DNA from: Plenodomus lindquistii
Taxonomy: Eukaryota > Ascomycota > Dothideomycetes > Pleosporales > Leptosphaeriaceae
Assembly (NCBI GenBank): GCA_025504975.1
Contig: JANUWI010000001.1
Location: forward strand, 1,240,001 to 1,304,000
Direction of reading: 5' to 3'
DNA length: 64,000 nucleotides
Both the position numbers and the translations under genes were made by a program. The notes below the pieces were generated by a model. That model was not told the origin of the DNA and did not search any database. It was given only the letters and a program-made list of their open reading frames with translations. This document shows, piece by piece, positions 1 through 10,996 of the stretch (its first letter is position 1; each line of letters opens with the position of its first letter).

Positions 1-3000
1 TGGCGTCGACATGATGAATAGCTACGCTCGTTGGAACAAGGACAGTATGGGCAAAGGAGCACCTGAACAGCAGCAGAATTGGTGTCGTCGTCGCAGGAGG
101 CGGTTGAAGCGTGGTGCACCAGTGGTGAGGTGCGCCGTTGATGGTCAGGTGAATGTATGCACGCAGCTCCACATTGAATCCCTGGAGTCTGGTCGTTGGG
201 CTTTGGCGGATCGACCAAAAAAGTGCCACGGGCCGACGGGTGCTTGGGCGTCAGTCACGGTGCAAGACGGCCTTTTTCTTTGGTTTGCAGGATCAGAGGG
301 CAGCACAGGTCATATATGCTCGCCGGCCACGATGCAGCAAGACGTGGCAAGGGCTCTGCAGCGAGCAGGCGTTGGCGGAAGGGCAGTTATGTATGTACGG
401 GCGGCGGGCACAAGACTGCACAGCGTTTCGCACCAGGCCAGGACCCGGCTTCCCACTGCGCTGGAACACGCCCGCCGCCCGAACTACTCGGCGCACAAGC
501 GTGGCTACAGTGAACCAGCGAAAGTGCGGCCCGCCCATGGGGGTGCTTGCTGCCGGTCACTGGCCGCGCTCGGAAAATCCTCGACGCCTGCAGGGGCTTA
601 GTCCACTCTACTGTCAACTGTGTACATTGTCCGCCGACTGTATGCGCTCGTTGCTGTCCGATGCCCAGCCCTCGACGTCTGGCTGCGGCATCGAGCGGCG
701 TTACCCCCCTGTTCAGCCATCATCGGTCGCGTCCATTCTCGCGGGCACCAATCCCAACCCAGCGCCATGTCCGGGGCCGCGGAATGCGCTTGTACAGTAA
801 GTCGTCAGACTCGCCTCCAACTTACTGCAAACTCCATGTATCTATATACACCGTGTACATACTCTATACCAGCCCACGAGAGCATCGTCTCCCACGTTGA
901 GCTGTCGGACATGCTCGTTCACAGCAGCTTCATGTCTTCAAATTCAACTGGGTCACCGCATTGCATCGTTCAGTACCGTCTCGTCTTGCACCTGTTCATC
1001 CAGCAAATAAACGTCTGCCGCATCACAGCCCTGCCCTTTTAGTCCTGCCTCGATATTGCCTTCATCGGCATTGCTTTGCCATGCCGATTGCGATGCACGC
1101 CCACAACGGTTACGGCCCATGTGCCAGGGTTCACGCACGCTACAGCCGCCAACGAACAAGTACACATAAACGTCCCCTACGACCAGAAGATGCATACCAC
1201 TTATATACATTGGCCAGTGTCTTGTCTCGGAACGACTCAAGACTGCGTTTGTTGTCTCGGGTTTTTTGAGGCTGGCGACAACACAAGACATGGCAACTGT
1301 CCATGCACGTTTCCGAATTCCCATCTCGATCTTGACAGCTTCACACCACTCGTCCCAGGGACCGGGCGTAGTCTGGCCGCCCACCCCTGTCCTCGCCAGC
1401 CCAGGCATCCTCAACAAGCTCTCGGGTTGCAGAGGCCGTTTATGACCCTCACCAAAACACTGACACTCTTCTCATTGATACCACTCCATGTACCTCGAGC
1501 CTATTGCTGTTGCACACGCATACGTATCAATTCTTCCTCAAACTGCCGTACTACTATATCGCGTACAGAGGGCTTGGAGATCGGCACATGCCGTCGGCAT
1601 CATGCAGGTGCCCGCCCGCACCAGCGCCCGGTCTTGTACTCCTCCATCATAGCCTGGCCGCTCCCCCCATGGAACATCAGCTCATTTATATTGCAAATTC
1701 AAAAAGCATTACCGAAACACTGCAACGCTTCGATGTGACGTTGAATCTAGGGTTGTGAGCACACTCACGTCGCTAGCGGGATGGCTGAAATTGCGTCCAA
1801 TCTGGGAATGTGCCTTCCCGCAAGCCCAGACCCCTTAGCACGGATAGATACCTAGTCTGCACTTGCCCAACGTTTCGTTCATCTTCACAGTCGTCGGAGC
1901 GACATTATACAGTACAATAGAAACATGTCCAAGTCTAGAACATCTGAACATGTCGCGAATACAGTACTTGTACTCTACCTGTGCTGAGTGAGGGACAGCA
2001 AAACGTCAAAAGATAATGCATCATTTAAATCGTCGCAATCTAAAGGATTTTCCAATCGAGTCCGCAATAGCAACTTGTTTTCATTTTCGACTTGGCAATC
2101 GCTCAACATGGATCAAGATGATGCTGTGTTGTAGGTGTACATACTGTACATACAGCGCGTCATTCATAGACACGGACGTTCAAACAGGCCGGCGGAAGCA
2201 TCGAGCCGAACTTCCCAAAACGGGTCATAAATGGATCCGTGCCCACCTAGAGTGTATGTACACCACCCATCTGGCAATCACCGGCTTACCCCATGTAATC
2301 TTTCCAGGCTGTCAATTATGTATTCTAGCAAGGCCGCACTCATAAACCTAAGTGAGTAGACTAGCAGCCTCCAGTTCAACACGAGACAATGACTTGCGTG
2401 CATTCCCCCCACAAAACAGCACAGCACAGCCCAAAACAAATCGAGTGGACATGGCCACTTACAGTACTCGTGCCCCGGTTGCCCGCACGCGGCACCAACG
2501 AAACGCTCAGTCCATATCCGCATTGCTCCACTCGACATCCCCGCCCAGCATCCTTCCACAATACAATACTGTGAGCAGTAAGCCTTGTGGCAATATTCCG
2601 TTTCGTCTCGGCCATGCGCCTCCTTTCGAGCAGCGCATTTATCGATGATCGCCCACTACGGCCCAAAGCATGATGCCTGCTCGGTCAGACTTACCTTACA
2701 TGGCTGAGATTGTGTCCTTGTCCCTGTGTGGGTCGGTCGAGTCCCCCTTGTCCCATGTCTCTTTATTTCAACGGCTTTTGCAGCGAAAGACTGCGTTGGG
2801 CTGCTCCGCGGATGGAATGTCATGGCGGTGGTGGGATTGGGCGTGGATGCATGCGTGGAGCCATGGCGGGTGCGGGATGGGATGTCGTGTCACATTGTGC
2901 CATTTTGGCAGTATGTACGTACCGGTACAGTTCTTGCTGCTCCGCGAATTGAGGGATGTCGTTGAAGACAGGGCTAGGGTGTTGTCGTGGGTTTGGCCAG

Positions 3001-3874
3001 AGAGCGTTCTGCGTTCTGCGTTCTGCGTTCTGCGACTATTGTAGGTGTACCGTTTAGATGCTCTACTCTAGGTTGGAACATTGACTTGTCGTTGTAATTG
3101 TGTAGTTCTATCCTCTAACACAAGCCATTCCACATCAACAACCCTCTTACAGTACCAAGAGTAGGGAACTCCCTCATTCCCACTCATCCCACAACCCCCC
3201 CCCCCCCCGTACCCACCCACGGTCCCACAATCAGCCGATGGGGCGTTACCCGCAACCGTAATCCCTCCCCTCTCTCGGGCCTCCACACGCACCCCATCCC
3301 ATCTCACCCCATCCAATCCACTCACTGCATTTGTTTCTCGTTCTGTCCTTGTTCTTGTTCTGTTTTTGGTACTCCCCCCGGTCAATATAATCGAAATCCG
3401 GATCGAGTCGCATGGCTGAAAATTGCGATCGACGTACTGCTTTCCGCCCCCCCCCCCCCTCCTCTATACTCTAAGAATGTATCACGACTGACTGCTCTGC
3501 AGGGGTGGCGGCGTACCGATTCCGCTGTATGTTGTGGAAGCTTGCGGAATCGTGTGTTCGTTCGCTTTGTTTATTTTTTTTCTTTTCTACTTGGGCTGTG
3601 TTGCAAGGCTGTGGTTGTGATGTCATGTGATGCGTTTAAGCCCATCAACTCATATTCTTCAAGTCAAGGGCTATTACAGATACTTTTGTGATTTGATGGA
3701 GGTTTGGTGGTGTTGGCAAGCGGAATAGCGATATACGCGAGCGTGTGGCTACAGTAAGTTCTCTGCTTATTAGGTATTAGGTGGTAGGTAGCTATATACC
3801 ATAAAAATACCCAAACAAGAGCTCATGCAAGCTCTGCTGATGTTAACCTCGATTGCGGTTATTGCGCGTTTTTG

Positions 3875-3892
3875 TTCTTCTTCTTCTTCTTC
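3875..3892. repeat. (TTC)6 microsatellite
   Basis: Six perfect TTC triplets lie in the gene-free left flank. The complementary (AGA)7 tract is about 375 bp downstream, so the two could pair in single-stranded nucleic acid. Confidence 0.9.
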
Positions 3893-4267
3893 TTTGACCA
3901 GGGATTATACGCCTGTTCTGCTTGAAGAGAAAGAGAAAGAGAGCAAAGTTCAGGAAGTTATTGGGTGAATATCATCCAGCCCCAATACCACAGCGCCCAA
4001 GAGGAGAGAGGTCCATAGAAAATGTGACATTAACAATGAAAAGTAGTAATTAGCTCGCGGCAGATCCTCCCTTACGTCTCATCGTAAACAACCTGTTGGG
4101 TAATCAACAACTGTTCATACCTTCGCTCGTATAACTATAGATTGTAGTATGGCAGGATTTCTGCTCCTTTACCGCCTTGTTGTAATAGAACATGGAGTAC
4201 ATTCAAGTTTAACAACTGTTGACAAGTAGCTATACTCTTGGCTACTTGTTAATCTCGCATTCATACT

Positions 4268-4288
4268 AGAAGAAGAAGAAGAAGAAGA
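4268..4288. repeat. (AGA)7 microsatellite
   Basis: Seven perfect AGA triplets, complementary to the TTC tract at 3875-3892. They lie outside any coding region I can support. Confidence 0.9.
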
Positions 4289-5000
4289 ATTTCAAAATCC
4301 TCAAGCCTCAAGCCACAGCACATCAATTCCAAATGCTTACCTATTCTCCTCAACGCAAAAACCCCCTCCCCCCCAATCACACTCTAGACCTGATATCCCG
4401 TAGCGCTAGAGATCATACAATTTCCTTCCCCCTCCTGCCTGCTTGGAAATAAATAAACTAGTATGCATGCAATCAATCTATCCCATCTATCCTACATCTC
4501 TACACAAGTAAACATAAACCATTGCGCGACTCATGATATAAGATCTGCGTTTCTTTTTTTTTTTCAGTACGATAAATGGCCTACTGTTATGAAGACCATC
4601 ATTATGAATAGTAGCAGTATTGCGCGGGCGTCATGCTTGCTTGTCTATGCGAGGTTACTGCGTCTTCACCGCAAAGCTTCCGTCAAAGCTACTCTGCTAT
4701 CTTTCCATGGTACAACACGACCAGCTTCACATGTGCGTTCACGTCTCCATGCATATCCTACAATAATTGCGCAGGGCATGTTTGGTACGGTTTTGACACC
4801 AGCTGGATCTTTATTGTGCAGCATTTTGCTGACTGATGGATTGACGACATATCGCAGCCGTCTAGAAATATGTATACAGTGTTCTTACTGTCAAAAACAC
4901 TAGTATTTGAGGGGACAGGACAATCGAAAAGGGAGTCTATCCTTCTATGAGTTCTAACCCATAACATGGCATGCAGACTATGCAGGCTATGCAAACATGC

Positions 5001-7197
5001 TCAAAAATTCATCAAATCTGGCAAACTATTAGTTTCAAAGGCAACGAAAATCGCAAAAAAAGGGAAAAATCAACATACCTCTCCCGAAAAGCGCCCGCTT
5101 AGTCCAATCCATAGCTAACAAACATCTCGTTCTCAAACTCACACTCTGTGCAAAATACACTCCTCTCCACAAATACACGGCCAGCAATCCACCACTAAGT
5201 CCATACCCGTTGTAATCGAAAATGGCGGCGTTGCCAATATACGCCAGCGATCCGAGATGCTTATACTCGAAAGCCTTGTACACGGCATCGTCCAAGTCGC
5301 CGTAGTCGACATCGTTCAGGGACATGCCAGGAGCGGCTTGCGCAATCTTGTTGAATTTGCGACCTAGGTATTCACCCTGCTGGTTTGCGCGCTGAGCGGT
5401 TGCAGGTAGCGATGTCAGCTTGGAGTCGATTTGGTAGAGGAGTTCTCGGAGTTCGCCAAAATCAAGGGTGCCGGACTTGTCCTTGTCGTATTGTTCAAAA
5501 AGCTTATCTAGGCGCCGGAGGTGGTTTGCAGCTTGGGGGAATCGTTGCTTGACGCGCTGGGCGACACCGCGCCAGTCGCTGTAGGTTAGGGAGAGCTGTT
5601 CGGGATCCTTGCCCTTTTCCCAAGCGGTGGTGCGGAGAAAGTTTACAATGTGGTCAGATACGTTATTCTGGACCGTTGCGCAGTCACCGATTGCATAGAC
5701 GTCACCAAGGGGCGAGCCGTTGAGACGGAGGTGGGTGTCGGTCTCAAGAGCGTGTTTGTTGTTCTGGCCATCGAGTTTTGCAGCGATACGTTTGCAGAAG
5801 TCGGTCTGGGCGACGCCGGTGGACCACAGGCAGAAGCCCATTGGGATTTCTTTGGTAATGACTTTGCCGGCATCGTCCTTTTGGCTGAAGAGGATCTTGT
5901 CGGCCTGAATCTCCTTGACGCGAGAGTTGGTCAAGATATCGACTGAGTCGTGGGCGAAACGGGTTTCGGCGTATTGGGAAAGAGCTTCGTCGTAGGTGTT
6001 GAGGATGTGGCTGCGAGATTGAATGACGTGAACAGAGATTTCGTTTCGTAGGAGACGTGGGTAGAGTTTGCAGAGGTCTTCGTTGAGCATGTCGTAGAGT
6101 TCTGCGGCAAATTCAACGCCAGTTGGGCCACCTCCGCAGACTACGAAGGAGAGTAGTCGTCTTCGCTCTTCGTCGGATGTAGTGGGCAGACAGGCGTTTT
6201 CGAGGTTACGGACGACTTGATTACGGATGCGGCGAGCATCGCTAATGTCCTTGAGGAAGTGGCAGTACTCCAGGCCCTTGACACCGTGAGAGTTGGAGAC
6301 GGAGCCAACACCAACGACCAGCTTATCGTAAGGCACGTAGAAGCGCTGCTCCACGCCCTTTGCATCAACGGCAGAGCATTCGATGAGCTTTGCTGAGAAT
6401 TCCACATCCTCGGCTTGGGCATTGAGGAAGTGGCCGCGGACCCTCCTGACAATCTTGCGTACGGGTTCGACTAGCGAACGCAGTTCGAGCGTGCCGACGG
6501 TGGCCGAGGGCAACATTGGGGTGAAGAGGAATGTGTTGGACGGCGAAATGACGGTGACGTGGTAGTCGTCTTGGTTCAACTGCTTCAACAGGGCCACGCT
6601 GCCCCATCCCGTGCCCAATATGACCAGCTTGGGCTTGTGTTTGACCTGCTTGTTCTCGGGGCAGTCGTCATCGTCGACAAAGTGGTCGGCGATGGGCAGA
6701 TTCTTAGGGCCGCCGCGTCGGGGGTTCAAGGCGAGTTCGGAGACGGGGATGTCGGTCGCAATGGGATCGTCGTTGTATGTGTAGGCATCGTAGACGAAGA
6801 AGGCCACGACGAGGACGCCGCTGACCACGACAAAGGAGCCGAGCACCGCTGCAGTCCTGTATGCCAGTCGCGCGACCCGTGACTTTGTGACGGGCAATGG
6901 TTTGGTCGATATTGAGCGTGCTATGGCCGAGCTGGGTTTGAAGAAGGTGGCAGACCTCAGGCTGGCGGCTGTCTGCTGCGCGCGTTTCGAGGGGCCGGCG
7001 GGGCTTCCGCTGCTCGACGATGCCCGCCATTGGGCTTGTGTGCGTAGCGTAGGCGGTAATCTTTGACTCCGCAACGAGGCTCGGGGAGCTATGTGGTATG
7101 CGCGCGAAAGCGACGCAGCCTGTCGCGGCAGCATGGCAGGCCAACGGTGGGCAGCTTCACAGCTGGCTGCAACGAGAGTGAGGTTCGCGGCAGGCAC
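5001..7197 (-). CDS. nde1: External alternative NADH dehydrogenase with EF-hand (NDE1 type)
   Basis: This is a type II, rotenone-insensitive NADH:ubiquinone oxidoreductase of the mitochondrial inner membrane. It oxidises NADH without pumping protons. Two exons, 7197-5079 and 5017-5001, flank a 61-bp intron and give 711 residues. The final exon adds only five residues, D-L-M-N-F, which restores the family's usual FGRD.. ending that is lost if the intron is read through. Visible parts are a Ser/Arg/Ala-rich mitochondrial presequence, a membrane segment at about 113-135, the first dinucleotide fold with GTGWGS at about 195-200, and the second with CGGGPTGVEFA at about 354-364. An EF-hand loop, DKDKSGTLDFGE, begins at 571. 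The EF-hand matches the calcium-dependent external enzymes such as N. crassa NDE1. A second in-frame ATG at 7134 is an equally good start. Confidence 0.93.
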
Positions 7198-7548
7198 AGC
7201 CCTTTACAGGAATTGGCTCAATGGCGCAATGGGGTCCCGAGGAAACGTTTGTACAAGTAGGTGTTGAAGGTTGTGCAGAATACTGTGCACCGGAATAGCT
7301 GGGAAATGTTTATCGGTTGATCCGGTATACGTCACCGATGATCGCGTAGAGGGTCCACATTACCATCGATCTGCAAACCAAGCTTTGGCCTACACACTCG
7401 GACGCTGCTTGTTGAAGGATAGATTGATTGAAGCAGTGATCTCGTTGCGTATACTACAGAATCCTCGCCATCAACAAGGCTCGCTATGCATACAAAACAT
7501 CAATATGTACATGGCCTCTTATACCCGTCTCTCGTATCAAGTCATATA
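7198..7548. other. Intergenic: NDE1 upstream / MDV1 3' flank
   Basis: About 350 bp between two minus-strand genes. It should hold the NDE1 promoter and the MDV1 terminator. I see no gene or distinct motif. Confidence 0.5.
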
Positions 7549-9675
7549 CTAGCACGACCACACACCCACTGTCCCGTCTCGTCGCCCCTCGACGAGATAG
7601 CCGTCCTTGATGCGCACATGCTCAATAACGGATTGAGAGGTGCTGTTGCCCTCGTCAACACCGACACCAGGTCCACAGCTCCAGTGCCTTCCATCAGTCT
7701 TGTCGTAGACCTTGACGATTGATTCCCCTGCCGCAGAGACAATGCGACGCGAGTCGAACATCATGCTCGTGACGGGGTGATCGTAGGCATATGCGTCTGC
7801 AATGGCGCCAGTTCGTAGGTCCCATATCTACACATAGAGTCAGCAAACAACAACATCTTTGCAAGACATAATCGCAGACTCACCCGAATACTCCTGTCCA
7901 TGCTAGCAGTAACGAGATGCACATCGTCAAATTGCAGCGCAGTCACTGGGCCTGTATGCCCCACAAGACTTCTATGTACCTGTCCACTCCTCAGATCCCA
8001 GAGTCGAACCATGCCATCCGCCGTACCACAAGCCAGTGCCGCATCGAATACTTGCACGGCACCGACAAAGTCAGCAGACGCATCGGTGGCACGGCCAGTG
8101 GGGCGGAACGCGTTGGTGCTTGCAGCTGTCGCTTCGGCTTGCGCCGCAGCCCATAAAACATCCAGCGTCTGCACGCAACGGCCCTTGACCAGATCCCATT
8201 GTCGCAGTGTCTTGTCAGCAGATCCAGACACAAGCGTATCGCCGCGGAAGTTGATCGCTGTGACCTCATCCACATGAGATTCAAGCGAAAACAAGGGAAC
8301 ATCTTGCATGATAGTCGCAGGCGGTGGTGGAGGAGCGTCAGATGTGTTTTCAAAGGCTAGCCCATCGTCTTCACCGTCTTCATCATCGCCGTGCTTGTTG
8401 ATTCGGTTGTCCATGGGCGCGTACTCGGCTTTGCTCAAATCCCAGAGGCGAATGGTCGCATCCTTGGATCCAGTGGCTACAATGTTATCTTCGACCTGCA
8501 GACAACGTACTGAAGACAGATGGCCCTCGAGCATGCCCATGCAGCGGCCAGCACTCAGATCCCAGACTCGCACTGTGTCGTCCAGTGATGCTGTGACAAG
8601 CATGCCCCATGGTGCATCAAAGTCGAGAGCTGTGATTGAGTCCATGTGCGCTGGGAGCTCCTTGATCTTGGACCCTGCTTGTAGATGCTCGTGCAATATA
8701 GGCATGGATTTGCGATGTGCAACTCTCCGCTTGTTCTTGGACCTCGGCGAATTGATCTTCTGGTATATCGACTCGGACATGAAATCTTCCGAGCCTGCCT
8801 CGCCAGAGCCATCCGAGTGCGAACTTGGTGGCTTGGGTGCTAGGGCCGCCTCGTCCTCGAGCTCTTCTTGCAAGTCTTCAATCTGATTTTCTACGCCCAA
8901 CAAGTCCTGTTCGAGCTCCGACTCTTCAATCTCCAGCCCTGCCAGGCGATCGAGGACCATTTTGCGCATGGTATTGAGGTTTGCGATCTTGTCGTCGATC
9001 TCGTGGATCTCGGCGACACACATGTGTTTCCGCACGCCCATCATTTCGAGGCGGTGGGTCATGCTGTGCTTTTCGTTTCGTAGTTTCTGCATGGAAGGCG
9101 GCACATTCTTGTCATCTTGGTCGTCGTCGCCACCAATCAGCCGCTGGCCTCGTGCGTTGTATCTGCCGTGCTTCTTCCCTCGGTTAAGAGGCTCGTCGGG
9201 CACGCTGGCCTGGAAGCCCTGGAACAGTGAGAATTCATTGTCGTCTTCGGGGATGTTGTGGAGGATGTCGTCGGGGATGTATGCGAGGGCTCGCTGTTGG
9301 ATTTCGGGGACGGAGATGCGCGAGCGTACGATTTCGCGGGGTGTCGTCTGGGCGAAAGAAAAGACGGATCGCTGCAGCATGGGCCGTCGAAGTTCGCGGT
9401 GGAGCTCTCCCAGGGCCGTCTGGTAGTGTTGCCCAACATCGCCGCCGATCAGGCTGCCTGCGGTAGCCGACACTTTTTTCCCAAAGGCCTGCAGGTGGCG
9501 CGTCTGGCAGACATGTTAGCATCGCATGCCAAAGGTGGGCTGTGCAAGTGGGCGTGTGTACATCTGGCAGCGAGTCTATCAGGCTCGAGCCCACGTCGCT
9601 GTCTGGGGAGCGGGGGCGGGGGCTGGTTGATCGGCCACGTCCTGGCGAGCCATTGCGGGCGTAGGACGAGGCCAT
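7549..9675 (-). CDS. mdv1: Mitochondrial division protein 1 (WD40 fission adaptor)
   Basis: Mdv1/Caf4-type adaptor that links the outer-membrane anchor Fis1 to the dynamin Dnm1 in mitochondrial fission. Three exons, 9675-9562, 9503-7884 and 7827-7549, are split by 58- and 56-bp introns and encode 670 residues. The first exon is short and Ser/Arg/Pro-rich. It joins in phase to TRHLQAFGKKV, a conserved N-terminal block of fungal Mdv1. Next come the Fis1-binding helical region (RPMLQRSVFSFAQ, then IPDDILHNIPEDD), a coiled coil of roughly 80 residues, and a C-terminal beta-propeller. The propeller shows repeated W-D signatures such as VRVWDLSAG, IRLWDLSKA, LRQWDLVKG and VRLWDLRSG. The last intron splits the propeller and restores IRIWDLRTG across the junction. 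It diverges from the chorismate mutase gene across a roughly 390-bp shared promoter. Confidence 0.93.
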
Positions 9676-10062
9676 GCGAGCAGCAGCAACAGTGGCAGCA
9701 AATTCAGCGGCGGGTAACGACTGTCAGAATCGCGCAGTGCAAGAGAGGCCGTCTTATGTCATCGTCTGGGCGCGGTTGTCAGAACAAACACAGGCGGCGC
9801 CAGCGGCGAATGCGACAAGCAAATTGGGGCGGCGATTTGCTTCCACGGCGAGGGAAGTGGAGGTGGTGGTGGTGGTGGCAGACCCATGCAGCTCTCGCAT
9901 CGGCACTGGCACTGCGTCATTCCGCCGACCCAACCTGTGCCAGCCGAAAGCAGATGGTCGCTCCAACCTATACCCGTCCCACCATGGCACCATGGACGAC
10001 TTCACCCTCACCAGCACGGCCACTCTGGGCGCGCACAACAGGCACACGGCACACGGCCCACC
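9676..10062. promoter_or_regulatory. Divergent promoter, MDV1 / chorismate mutase
   Basis: 387 bp separate the two start codons, so both promoters must lie here. The stretch is GC-rich with a (GGT)n-like run near 9862-9880. I recognised no specific factor site. Confidence 0.5.
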
Positions 10063-10934
10063 ATGGATGCTGCGATTGATCTCTCCGACGCCTCCAAGGC
10101 GCTCGACCTGTCCAACATCCGCTTCCAGCTCATGTAAACACCACCGCCGCCGGCTGCGACGATGCTTGTGGTAGCTTAGAATGCTGACGACTCCCACCAA
10201 CCAGCCGCCTCGAGGATACAATCACCTTCCACCTGATTGAGCGCGTCCAGTTCCCCCTCAACGCCACAATCTACGTCCCTGGCGGCGTCGACATTGGCGA
10301 GCCCAACATCAGCCTCTTTGACTGGATGTTGCGCGAGCAGGAGCGCCTGCAGTCCCTCGTCCGCCGCTACCAGTCGCCCGACGAGTACCCCTTCTTCCCC
10401 GACGCCCTGCAAGAGCCCATCCTCAAGCCCCTCAACTACCCCCAAATCCTGCATCCAAACAATGTAAACGTCAATGCCCAGCTCAAAGATTGCTACATCA
10501 AGCACATCCTGCCCGCTGCCTGCATACAGACTGGCCGTGAGGACCGGGGCGAGTCGCAGGAAAACTACGGCTCTAGTGCCACATGCGATGTCCTTACCAT
10601 CCAATCACTCTCGCGCCGCATCCACTTTGGCAAATTCGTCGCCGAGGCCAAATTCCAAAAAGAGCCAGAACGATTTGCAAAGTTGATCAAAGCAGAGGAC
10701 AGACAGGGCATTGACGACGCAATCACCAACGCTGTCGTGGAGAAGAAGGTCCTGGAGAGGCTACGGCTCAAGGCCAAGACGTACGGCACAGACCCTGACC
10801 TCGGCGCTAGTGGAAGCTCAAAAGTCGATGCCGACGCCGTCGTCGCCATGTACAAGGACTGGGTTATCCCATTGACCAAGGAGGTCGAAGTCGAATACCT
10901 CATGCAAAGACTCAAAGGCACAGAATGGGAGTAG
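10063..10934 (+). CDS. aro7: Chorismate mutase
   Basis: AroQ-fold eukaryotic chorismate mutase, which converts chorismate to prephenate at the branch to phenylalanine and tyrosine. Two exons, 10063-10133 and 10205-10934, flank a 71-bp intron and give 266 residues, close to the 256 of the yeast enzyme. The intron lies in phase 2 and rebuilds the block NIRFQLIRLEDTITFHLIER, the most conserved N-terminal helix of the fungal enzymes. Further conserved blocks are ARG-free VPGGVDIGEP, FPDAL, the LNYPQILHP segment, ENYGSSATCD and RIHFGKFVAE. The C-terminal helix with KDWVIPLTKEVEVEYLMQRL is also conserved. In yeast this protein is a dimer activated by tryptophan and inhibited by tyrosine; I infer the same here. 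Its 3' end is only 62 bp from the 3' end of the convergent unknown gene. Confidence 0.95.
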
Positions 10935-10996
10935 ATATGTCAAATAGACTATCACGCCAGGACTGATTTCATGACCGACCCTCTCCTTGCATGCCA

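Larger units (their letters stand above)
1..5000. other. Gene-free left flank
   Basis: No open frame here shows recognisable protein content, and I could build no exon chain. The stretch contains a 14-C run (3195-3208), a 13-C run (3447-3459), (TTC)6 at 3875-3892 and (AGA)7 at 4268-4288. Several T/C-rich tracts lie between 3100 and 4560. It may be the long leader or promoter of a gene outside the window, or the 3' flank of the NADH dehydrogenase at its right end. Nothing more can be said from sequence alone. Confidence 0.5.

Noticed and set aside
11..601. 196-codon frame at the left edge, with several overlapping frames to 1738
   Set aside because: No domain or family pattern; Arg/Cys/Ala-rich translation expected from GC-rich non-coding DNA.
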